From: Marinomonas communis
GTDB taxonomy: Bacteria; Pseudomonadota; Gammaproteobacteria; Pseudomonadales; Marinomonadaceae
NCBI RefSeq assembly: GCF_004363305.1
Contig: NZ_SNZA01000001.1
Location: 770,902 to 834,901 of the forward strand
DNA length: 64,000 nucleotides
Direction: 5' to 3'
The notes below the pieces were generated by a model. The model saw only the letters and a list, made by a program, of their open reading frames with translations. It was not told the DNA's origin and did no database searches. Shown here one piece after another: positions 57,180 to 64,000 of this stretch (within the stretch, counting starts at the first letter, position 1; each line of letters begins with the position of its first letter). Made by a program: the position numbers and the translations under genes.

Positions 57180-58250
57180 TTACAAGCCGTTCTTATGTAC
57201 AAATACTTTGCCATCAAACAACTTTCGTGCCGTACGCAATAATGCCGCTGAGCTAACATCGCCCTGCTCATCTTGGTCCAGTACAACGGTCATACAACCT
57301 GTCGGATGCTCAACATCGAGCGTCATACGTGATGCTGCATCATACGTTGCCAACGCATTGGCTGGCGAACCTTTTAACACCGCAGCCGTTGCCACACTCA
57401 CTGCCCCTAACACCCCTATCGATGCATGACAGCGATGGGGAATGAACGTACGAGTAGAGATTGCACCACCATTAGAGGGTGCGGACACCATGGTCATCTT
57501 AGGCACAGACTTTTCTTTGACATCACCAAGGTTCATCAAAGGGCCAGCTTGCAAACGAATAGACTCAAGTTTGGCACGAAGTACCTCATTGGCCTCCAGC
57601 TCTTCACGAGTCTCTTGTCCTGTTATGCCCATGTCTTCTGCACGCATCACCACACATGGCATGCCGTTATCGATCATGGTTAACTCGATGCCATCAATGA
57701 CATCCACTGCATTACCCGTGGGTAGCAAAGCACCGCAGCTAGAGCCTGCTGTGTCTTTAAAGGTAATTGGAACCGGGGCAGAGAAGCCAGGCACGCCATC
57801 AATGCGAGCATCACCTTCGTAGACCACCTCTTTGTCTTGCACTTGCACTCGCGCAACAGAGATTTGGCCGGTATTACACATAAAAATGCGCACTTCCGTT
57901 TCACCTTCTACGGGATCAACTAAACCACGTTCGATTGCAAACGGGCCAACTCCAGCAAGAATATTGCCGCAGTTTTGCGCATCCGTCACAATGGCTTGGT
58001 CTACAAAAACCTGTAGAAATAAGTACTCAACATCAGCATCATCACGATCAGATTTACTAACCACCGCGACTTTAGAGGTTAAAGGATCGGCACCACCCAT
58101 GCCGTCAATTTGACGCGCATCGGGCGATCCCATTACGCGTAGCAGGATATCCGCACGCGCTTGCTCATCACTTGGCAAAGCATCCGCAAGGAAGTACGCC
58201 CCTTTCGACGTACCTCCGCGCATCCACATGCATTCGATGCCCTTAGACAT
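57180..58250 (-). CDS. ligU: 4-oxalomesaconate tautomerase (PrpF family, LigU/GalD)
   Basis: PrpF-family isomerase of 356 residues that moves the double bond of 4-oxalomesaconate so that it can be hydrated. The N-terminus [20 protein letters not shown] is the family signature. [20 protein letters not shown] and [18 protein letters not shown] are further typical blocks. Its start overlaps the end of ligK by eight bases. Confidence 0.92.
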   Translation of the reverse strand: MSKGIECMWMRGGTSKGAYFLADALPSDEQARADILLRVMGSPDARQIDGMGGADPLTSKVAVVSKSDRDDADVEYLFLQVFVDQAIVTDAQNCGNILAGVGPFAIERGLVDPVEGETEVRIFMCNTGQISVARVQVQDKEVVYEGDARIDGVPGFSAPVPITFKDTAGSSCGALLPTGNAVDVIDGIELTMIDNGMPCVVMRAEDMGITGQETREELEANEVLRAKLESIRLQAGPLMNLGDVKEKSVPKMTMVSAPSNGGAISTRTFIPHRCHASIGVLGAVSVATAAVLKGSPANALATYDAASRMTLDVEHPTGCMTVVLDQDEQGDVSSAALLRTARKLFDGKVFVHKNGL

Positions 58251-58920
58251 ACTTCAGGCCTTTTTCTTCTAGGCGTGGGCGCATGTCGTAAATATCTAGG
58301 CCTAGCTCACCGTTTTCTAGACGAACACGTTTTGCTTCTTCGTTGTCCATACGCTTACGGGCAAGCTCTAGAACCTCAGCCGCTTTCTCACGGCGAACAA
58401 CTACCACACCGTCATCGTCTGCAACCACAACATCACCAGCATTGATCAATTGATCCGCACAAACGATGGTGACATTTACTGAACCAAGCGTTTCTTTGAT
58501 AGTACCTTCGGCACAAACCGCTTTAGACCAAACCGGGAAGTTCATTTGACGAAGGTCACGCGTGTCACGCACACCGCCATCGATCACTAAACCAACTACG
58601 CCACGCGCTTGCGCTGACGTCGCTAGCAAGTCACCAAAGAAACCATGGTATGAAGGTGATGTTGGCGCAAAGACCAAAATGTCACCGGCTTTACATTGCT
58701 CAATCGCAACGTGCATCATCCAGTTATCACCCGCGGCACCAGAAATAGTGATCGCAGAGCCTGCTACGGCTATGTCTTGCTGAATCGGACGCATGTAATG
58801 AGCCAACAGGCCAACGCGACCTTGAGCTTCGTGGATCGTCGCCACGCCACATTCTGCCAAACCGTCAATGACTGCCTGATCGGCACGTTCAATGTTTTGA
58901 ACTACAACATTCTCTCGCAT
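58243..58920 (-). CDS. ligK: 4-carboxy-4-hydroxy-2-oxoadipate aldolase
   Basis: RraA-like class II aldolase that splits 4-carboxy-4-hydroxy-2-oxoadipate into pyruvate and oxaloacetate, the end of the pathway. At 225 residues it has the catalytic block [29 protein letters not shown] with the metal-binding aspartate and substrate arginine, and [13 protein letters not shown]. It starts ten bases after ligJ and overlaps ligU. Confidence 0.93.
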   Translation of the reverse strand: MRENVVVQNIERADQAVIDGLAECGVATIHEAQGRVGLLAHYMRPIQQDIAVAGSAITISGAAGDNWMMHVAIEQCKAGDILVFAPTSPSYHGFFGDLLATSAQARGVVGLVIDGGVRDTRDLRQMNFPVWSKAVCAEGTIKETLGSVNVTIVCADQLINAGDVVVADDDGVVVVRREKAAEVLELARKRMDNEEAKRVRLENGELGLDIYDMRPRLEEKGLKYV

Positions 58921-58930
58921 GACTCATTCC

Positions 58931-59938
58931 TTAAACTTTTAGACGGCTGAAAACACGACGAGTATTGTTCTCGAAGATGTCTTGTTTCTGTTCCGCTGTT
59001 AGAACAGTGTTGTTATCGATGTATCGTTTCGTGTCATCAAAGTAATGACCGGTTTCTGGATCAATACCACGTACCGCACCAATCATTTCCGATGCAAACA
59101 AGATGTTCTTAGTCGGGATAATGTCTAGCAACAGATCAATACCACGTTGGTGATAAACACACGTATCGAAGTAAATGTTATTCAACACACGCTCTTCTAG
59201 ATCAAAGCCTTTGTCTAGTGCAAGACCACGGAAGCGCCCCCAGTGGTAAGGTACTGCGCCACCACCATGAGGGATGATGATCTTCAAATCTGGGAAGTCT
59301 TTGAATACGTCAGACATCATTAACTGTTGGAAACCAGTCGTATCTGCACCTAGGTAGTGAGAGCCAGTCGTATCAAAACAAGAGTTACAAGCCGCAGATA
59401 CGTGAATCATCGCTGGAATGTCGTACTCACACATCTTTTCATAAATTGGATAAAAAGAGCGATCAGACAGACGAGCGCCATCCCAATGACCACCAGATGG
59501 ATCCGGGTTAAGGTTGATACCAATGAACCCCATTTCCTCTACGGTACGAATAATTTCAGGAACAGATTTCGCAGGATCAACACCTGGAGATTGAGGCAGC
59601 TGAGCCACTGGAACAAAGTTTTCTGGGAACAGATCACAAACTCGGCGGATCAAATCGTTCTGGTGCTCAGTCCAGTATTGGCTGGTGTATTCATTTCCAA
59701 CATGGTGCCCCATCCAGCTTGCACGTGGAGAGAAAATCGTTAAGTCCGTGCCACGCTCTTGCTGTAAACGTAGTTGGTTATTAATGATACTTTCACGAAT
59801 TTCATCATCAGTAACGTGGATAGTACCTTTTTCACCCTTTGCTAGTGGGTCTTTTGCTACCAACGCTTTTTGCTTATCACGGTATTCGCCAACGGCAGGT
59901 GGTGTGGTTGTGTAGTGACCATGGCAATCTATAATCAT
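58931..59938 (-). CDS. ligJ: 4-oxalomesaconate hydratase (amidohydrolase family, LigJ)
   Basis: Amidohydrolase-superfamily hydratase of 335 residues that adds water to 4-oxalomesaconate. The metal-binding start MIIDCHGHYTTTPPAVGEYR and PDLKIIIPHGGGAVPYHWGR are characteristic of LigJ. This is the Sphingobium-type hydratase and not the unrelated PIG-L-like GalB of Pseudomonas putida. It is the first gene of the minus-strand lig operon, divergent from the tctCBA transporter. Confidence 0.93.
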   Translation of the reverse strand: MIIDCHGHYTTTPPAVGEYRDKQKALVAKDPLAKGEKGTIHVTDDEIRESIINNQLRLQQERGTDLTIFSPRASWMGHHVGNEYTSQYWTEHQNDLIRRVCDLFPENFVPVAQLPQSPGVDPAKSVPEIIRTVEEMGFIGINLNPDPSGGHWDGARLSDRSFYPIYEKMCEYDIPAMIHVSAACNSCFDTTGSHYLGADTTGFQQLMMSDVFKDFPDLKIIIPHGGGAVPYHWGRFRGLALDKGFDLEERVLNNIYFDTCVYHQRGIDLLLDIIPTKNILFASEMIGAVRGIDPETGHYFDDTKRYIDNNTVLTAEQKQDIFENNTRRVFSRLKV

Positions 59939-60538
59939 GCTACTGCTCTCTTACTTATCTCTATTTTTATTGGATGTATGAAGCGTCCAGAAAACACATT
60001 GATCTTAAAGCAGATAATAATGTTACGAGCCGGCTCGCCAACTAATCTTAGAATATTAGTAGGCAAGCGCATTTTGACCATTTCATTTTCAAGCTATCTG
60101 TATTGCATTTTGAGATAGCCAGGCACTCTATTTTTCTAATGGCCGTTTTTTTAATTAATAACAGAACGATATTCAATCGATAAAACACATTGTCAAAACA
60201 ACCAACAAAACACATAAATAACTGTTTTAAATGGCTTTATTTTATAGAGAAAAGTTAACCGTCCTTTTTATATTCTTTTTTCGCATACTTAAAACCTTAA
60301 AATTTCATTTCTCAATTGGCTCTTTTTAATTCATTTTTGAGGTGTTCACGAATTTAAGGCACGCTAAAACCGTTTCACACACAATGTGATCATCGACTTA
60401 AGTGAAGTCATCAAACGGATAGCCCCCTTAAACAAACTCTCTACCCAGGGTTGAGCAACAAACCTAACTTTATTTACGACGCATAGACGTCTGTTAAACC
60501 AACTAGAATTTACAAAAATAATAGCGGGGACTATAAAA
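59939..60538. promoter_or_regulatory. Divergent control region between ligJ and tctC
   Basis: A 600-base A+T-rich gap with no supportable gene. It has a 12-base palindrome CGAGCCGGCTCG (60026-60037) abutting a 28-base imperfect inverted repeat centred on ACTAAT-N8-ATTAGT (60037-60064), about 100 bases before ligJ. Closer to tctC, nested stems CCGTTT/AAACGG (60370-60418) and GACTT/AAGTC (60395-60409) suggest a structured leader. The regulator of both transcripts probably binds here. Confidence 0.5.
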
Positions 60539-61531
60539 ATGAAAAAACGCTTACTAAGTACTGTTGCAGGTATTGCATTAATGTCAGGCGCAGCCTTTGC
60601 GGATTACCCAACTAAGGACATCCAAGGCATCATCCAATGGGGAGCGGGTGGTTCAACTGACACAGTCATGCGATCCATTTCTCCACATGTTGAGAAAGAG
60701 CTTGGCACTGACATCATCCTTACTAATAAGACTGGTGGTGTAGGTGCCATCGCACTGAAATATGTAAATGCGAAAAAGCCAGATGGCTATACCCTTCTAA
60801 TGGGAGCAGAAAACCCACAAATGTATAAAGTACTGGGCTTATCTGATACTGATTACAACGACATGGTTGCAATCAACATTCTGGCCCGTGGTACGCCAAT
60901 CTTTGTTGCGCAGAAAGACGCGCCTTACAACAACATGCAAGAGCTTATCGACTACGCGAAAGCCAACCCAGGCAAAGTGAAATTCGGCTCTACTGGTAAA
61001 GGTGGATTGACGTCTATCGTGATGGCAATGCTTGAATCACAAGTTGACCTTGATTACACCAGCATCCCATACAATGGTGACGGTCCAGCCTTGACAGCTC
61101 TACAAGGTGGCGCTATTGATGTGATGCCATCTGTACTAGGTGCAACAGTTGAACACCTAAAAGCAGGCCGTATGAAAGCATTAGGTGTTGTTGATGTAGA
61201 GGAAAGTAAATTGCTTCCTGGTGTTGCGCCAATTACTGACACACTACCAGGCATGAAAGCTTACCTACCTTGGGGCCCATTCTTCGGTGTATTCGTGAAA
61301 AAAGGCACGCCAGAAGACGCAGTTGAAAAACTTCAAGCTGCCTTCCATAAAGCTGCGTTCAGCCCAGACTTCATTGACCTAATGGAAAAACGTGGCTTCA
61401 CCATCCTAAACGTAAGTGGTGAAGAAGCAGACATGTTCCTAAGTGGTTACCGCTCTACTTCTTCTTGGTTAGTGCACGAAGCTGGCTTCAGCAAGCGCTC
61501 ACCTGAAGAGTTCAATATTCCAAAACCATAA
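60539..61531 (+). CDS. Tripartite tricarboxylate transporter substrate-binding protein (TctC family)
   Basis: Periplasmic binding protein of 330 residues with signal peptide MKKRLLSTVAGIALMSGAAF (cut after AFA). Family features are PTKDIQGIIQWGAGGSTDTV, LTNKTGGVGAIALKYVNAKK, FGSTGKGGLTSIVMAMLESQ and YNGDGPALTALQGGAIDV. TctC-type proteins bind carboxylates, and some bind aromatic acids such as terephthalate. Placement opposite ligJ suggests an aromatic or hydroaromatic acid (protocatechuate, shikimate, quinate), which is inference. Confidence 0.92.
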   Translation: MKKRLLSTVAGIALMSGAAFADYPTKDIQGIIQWGAGGSTDTVMRSISPHVEKELGTDIILTNKTGGVGAIALKYVNAKKPDGYTLLMGAENPQMYKVLGLSDTDYNDMVAINILARGTPIFVAQKDAPYNNMQELIDYAKANPGKVKFGSTGKGGLTSIVMAMLESQVDLDYTSIPYNGDGPALTALQGGAIDVMPSVLGATVEHLKAGRMKALGVVDVEESKLLPGVAPITDTLPGMKAYLPWGPFFGVFVKKGTPEDAVEKLQAAFHKAAFSPDFIDLMEKRGFTILNVSGEEADMFLSGYRSTSSWLVHEAGFSKRSPEEFNIPKP

Positions 61532-61544
61532 CAGCGTTTCGACT

Positions 61545-61575
61545 AGGGCGGGTGCTCCGTGCACCCAGCCCTTTT
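61545..61575 (+). terminator. Intercistronic hairpin after tctC
   Basis: An imperfect GC-rich stem (GGGTGC/GCACCC extended by AGGGC/GCCCT) with four T residues lies between tctC and tctB. Such hairpins often cause partial termination or mRNA stabilisation so that the binding protein is made in excess. Confidence 0.55.
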
Positions 61576-61599
61576 GCTTTGTCTTTTTGAGGAGTTATC

Positions 61600-62106
61600 A
61601 TGCCTCGCACTGTCTATCGTCGCCCAGGTGAAAGAGTGTTTTGCTTTTTACTGGTCGTTTTCAGCGTGTATCTTTTTTGGCAAGCCTACGGTATTTCAGG
61701 CTTCAGTGAACTCAGTTCTCCTGGCGCCTTTCCGTTAGCCACATCCGCTACCATGGTGATTGCCGCCTGTGTCGTGTTTGTTAATACATTAAAGCTTCCT
61801 GAAGCGGAAGGTGTTCGCTTTTTCTACCACTGCTTCCCACCCATTGTTGGGATTGTGATGGCATTGATTCTGATCTTTGCAATCATGCTTGAAAGCCTTG
61901 GTTTTATTCTCTCGAGCTTCTTCTTTTTATTTGTTGGAATTCAGTTCCTATACCAAAAAAGCGTGCTGACAACCCTGACTATTACCGTGTTGTCTCTTGT
62001 GGTGGTGTACATTATTTTCCGTTTAGTTTTCCAAGTGGTTTTACCCGAAGGCATTGTGCCAGAGCGTGAAATCCTTGCTGCCATTGAACAATTCTGGAGG
62101 GGCTAA
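61600..62106 (+). CDS. Tripartite tricarboxylate transporter small membrane subunit (TctB family)
   Basis: A 168-residue membrane protein with four predicted helices: about 12-32, 42-62, 75-100 and 105-150. The start of the family domain, GAFPLATSATMVIAACVVF, is visible. A GAGGAG ribosome binding site lies upstream of the ATG. It ends three bases before tctA, as usual for these operons. Confidence 0.88.
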   Translation: MPRTVYRRPGERVFCFLLVVFSVYLFWQAYGISGFSELSSPGAFPLATSATMVIAACVVFVNTLKLPEAEGVRFFYHCFPPIVGIVMALILIFAIMLESLGFILSSFFFLFVGIQFLYQKSVLTTLTITVLSLVVVYIIFRLVFQVVLPEGIVPEREILAAIEQFWRG

Positions 62107-62109
62107 TAG

Positions 62110-63621
62110 ATGGATGCTTTATCTTATTTTGCCATTTCTTGGCTATCGCCAGAGTTATTAGGACTAACAGCTCTTGGTACGTTTTTAGGCATTTATGTAG
62201 GCGCTATTCCCGGCCTATCCGTCACCATGGCGGTGTCTATTCTGATTTCATTCACCTTTTCATGGGACGTTAACTACGCTTTATGTTTGATGGTTGGCGT
62301 ATTCATGGGGGGTGTTTACGGTGGTTCACGAACGGCTATCTTGCTAAATATTCCTGGCGCACCTTCCGCCATAGCGACTGCATTAGATGGCTACCCGCTG
62401 GCGAAAAAAGGTTTAGCAGGTGAAGCCATCGGTCTCTCAACTATCATGTCGGTTGTAGGTGGCTTTGTCGGTATTTTTGTTCTTTCAATCGCAGCGCCCA
62501 GTATCAGTGAATTCGCCCTAACTTTCCAACCACGTGATTACATGATGCTGGGGATTCTAGGCATCATGCTGGTCGGTTCGTTGTCTGGCGGCAGCTTGGC
62601 AAAAGGTATTTTTGCCGGTGCTTTTGGTCTTCTAATCGGTACGGTTGGCCTTGACCCAATGACCGCTGAAGAACGCTTTACCTTTGGCGTCGTTGAGCTT
62701 TGGGATGGTATTAACCCTGTTGCCGTGATGATTGGATTGTTTGGTATTTCAGAAGCATTGCATCAACTGCACCATATGAACAAAGCGGTTGTGAAGCAGA
62801 AGATCTCACGCATCATCCCAAAATGGATGGATGTTAAGAAATACCTACCATTGAGTCTGCAGTCTTCATTCATTGGCGTAATCGTCGGCGCTTTACCAGG
62901 CACTGGCGGTGACATTGCGGCTTTAATGGCTTATGACCATGCTAAGCGTATTACCAAAAAGCCTGAAGTTGAGTTCGGTAAAGGGGCGAAAGAAGGCCTG
63001 ATCGCTCCGGAGGCCGCCAACAATGCTGCGGTAGGTGGCGCTTATATCCCGATGCTGACACTTGGGATTCCAGGTGATGCAGTAACCGCTGTGTTTATCG
63101 GTGCGTTGTTTATTCATGGATTGAACCCTGGCCCACTATTAATGGTAGAACAGCCTCATATGTTCTGGTTTACCGTGGGCAACCTGACCCTTGCTAACAT
63201 CTTCGTTCTGATTTTCGGTTTAACAGGTATCAAGCTGTTTTCTAAAATCGTCGAATGCCCAAAAGGCATCCTGATCCCATTGATTTTCCTATTGTCAGTG
63301 GTAGGTGCTTACGCCATCAATAACTCTGTAATTGATATTTGGTGGATGCTGGCATTTGGTGTGTTTGGTTACTTCATGCGCCAATATGGCTTCCCTGTTG
63401 GGCCTGTTATTCTTGGTGTGATCCTAAGTAGTTTGACCGATGAAAACTGGCGTCGCGCGATTTTGTCAGAACGCGGCAGTCTAACCGATCTATTTAGCAA
63501 CCTATTGAGCAGCCCTCTATCGACAGTATTGCTGTTCGCTATCGTCTTTATTTTGGTTTCTCAGAGCCCTATTTGGACTCGATGGATTAAACCCAATCTA
63601 CTGCGCTCCAAAACGAACTAG
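62110..63621 (+). CDS. Tripartite tricarboxylate transporter large membrane subunit (TctA family)
   Basis: A 503-residue permease with about eleven to twelve helices. The TctA signature regions are clear: GAIPGLSVTMAVSILISFTF and GGVYGGSRTAILLNIPGAPS near the N-terminus, and VGALPGTGGDIAALMAYDHA with AVGGAYIPMLTLGIPGDAVT in the repeated second half. It is driven by an ion gradient. It completes the tctCBA operon and is followed by a terminator. Confidence 0.94.
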   Translation: MDALSYFAISWLSPELLGLTALGTFLGIYVGAIPGLSVTMAVSILISFTFSWDVNYALCLMVGVFMGGVYGGSRTAILLNIPGAPSAIATALDGYPLAKKGLAGEAIGLSTIMSVVGGFVGIFVLSIAAPSISEFALTFQPRDYMMLGILGIMLVGSLSGGSLAKGIFAGAFGLLIGTVGLDPMTAEERFTFGVVELWDGINPVAVMIGLFGISEALHQLHHMNKAVVKQKISRIIPKWMDVKKYLPLSLQSSFIGVIVGALPGTGGDIAALMAYDHAKRITKKPEVEFGKGAKEGLIAPEAANNAAVGGAYIPMLTLGIPGDAVTAVFIGALFIHGLNPGPLLMVEQPHMFWFTVGNLTLANIFVLIFGLTGIKLFSKIVECPKGILIPLIFLLSVVGAYAINNSVIDIWWMLAFGVFGYFMRQYGFPVGPVILGVILSSLTDENWRRAILSERGSLTDLFSNLLSSPLSTVLLFAIVFILVSQSPIWTRWIKPNLLRSKTN

Positions 63622-63637
63622 TTGAGTTCGTGTTTGC

Positions 63638-63667
63638 AATGCCGGCCTAGCGCCGGCATTTTTTTAT
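63638..63667 (+). terminator. Terminator of the tctCBA operon
   Basis: A perfect nine-base-pair stem AATGCCGGC/GCCGGCATT with a five-base loop is followed by a T run. Confidence 0.92.
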
Positions 63668-63805
63668 CTCCCCATCCACACAATTAATACTCAGTTAATC
63701 AGTGCAAAACCAACGCAAATACATAATTTTTAGCGGCTTATGCTTGCACAAATCATCATGCTGAAACAGCTGTTTTTCATTGCCTGACCAGCCAATCAAC
63801 TATAG

Positions 63806-63825
63806 TGTTATAGATATACATAACA
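63806..63825 (+). promoter_or_regulatory. Inverted repeat before the HPPD-like gene
   Basis: TGTTAT-N8-ATAACA lies about 35 bases upstream of the last gene's ATG, in an A+T-rich promoter region. It is a candidate operator; no regulator is identified. Confidence 0.3.
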
Positions 63826-63859
63826 GCATTATAAAGATGATATTTCGGGGTCGATGATA

Positions 63860-64000
63860 TGACTGCTCACACTCTTGATGTAAAGCCATCTGTACTCGGT
63901 TTAGAATTTATCGAGATCGTGGCTCAAGATATGGATTACATCCGTTCTTATCTTAATCAGCTTGGATTCACACTGACGTCAAAGCACAGAAGAAAGCAGG
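63860..64000 (+). CDS. 4-hydroxyphenylpyruvate dioxygenase-like protein, N-terminal part (cut by window edge)
   Basis: An ATG at 63860 opens a frame of 47 codons that runs off the right edge. The sequence SVLGLEFIEIVAQDMDYIRS followed by LNQLGFTLTSKHRRKQ is the start of the first vicinal-oxygen-chelate module of 4-hydroxyphenylpyruvate dioxygenase (HPPD). That enzyme makes homogentisate in tyrosine breakdown. A shorter ATG at 63855 stops after one codon. Only the N-terminus is visible, so a related HPPD-family enzyme is possible. Confidence 0.75.

Noticed and set aside
59870..60118. An 82-codon frame reading into the ligJ-tctC gap
   Set aside because: It overlaps the start of ligJ on the other strand, has no ribosome binding site and resembles nothing.
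60376..60390. TCACACACAATGTGA, which looks like a CRP-type palindrome
   Set aside because: The arms are in the reverse order (TCACA before TGTGA) and the spacing is wrong for CRP, so no CRP site is called.

Overview
The window looks like a chromosomal segment of a marine gammaproteobacterium of the Oceanospirillaceae, probably Marinomonas or a close relative. This is inferred from housekeeping gene order (rplM-zapE-zapG-degS, hisG-murA-ibaG-mla, lptCAB-rpoN-ptsN, mreBCD-maf-rng) combined with a protocatechuate 4,5-cleavage island. I see no rRNA, tRNA, insertion sequence, prophage or CRISPR array. The left two thirds are ordinary core genome.

Layout. 1-8 kb: start of rplM, zapE, divergent zapG, a NIF3-family gene divergent from degS, then an SRPBCC-hisD-hisG-murA-ibaG block on the minus strand. 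8-11 kb: mlaFEDCB on the minus strand, ended by its own terminator. 11-18 kb on the plus strand: a Na/Ca exchanger-like antiporter, lptC-lptA-lptB, rpoN, ptsN, an HPr-like gene, mgtE and darP. kdsD/kdsC and hpf/rapZ, which flank these genes in E. coli, are absent here. 18-27 kb on the minus strand: nitrilase, yhdP, rng, maf, mreD, mreC, mreB. 27-31 kb: gatCAB. 31-37 kb: two diguanylate cyclases, a YkgJ-type protein, an L,D-transpeptidase, rlmM and a pseudouridine synthase. 37-42 kb: a BMP-type (nucleoside-like) ABC transporter with a structured upstream region. 42-47 kb: DUF2750 protein, M48 lipoprotein protease, HiPIP and a large beta-propeller diguanylate cyclase.

47-64 kb is the accessory part: a catabolic island turning shikimate-type compounds into central metabolites. 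A shikimate dehydrogenase-like enzyme gives 3-dehydroshikimate, and a fused dehydroshikimate dehydratase/HPPD-like protein gives protocatechuate. Two complete LigAB dioxygenases open the ring. LigC, LigI, LigU, LigJ and LigK then carry the product to pyruvate and oxaloacetate. A tripartite tricarboxylate (TctCBA) transporter diverges from ligJ and probably imports a substrate. A LysR-type protein with two DNA-binding domains in tandem opens the island and is the obvious regulator candidate. The window ends inside a gene resembling 4-hydroxyphenylpyruvate dioxygenase.

The most noteworthy points are the tandem-HTH LysR protein, the two separately transcribed LigAB pairs, the fused dehydratase, a probable AUU start for mreC, the condensed lpt and rpoN loci, and several palindromic sites in the island's promoters. 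All functions are read from sequence by eye; no database search was run.
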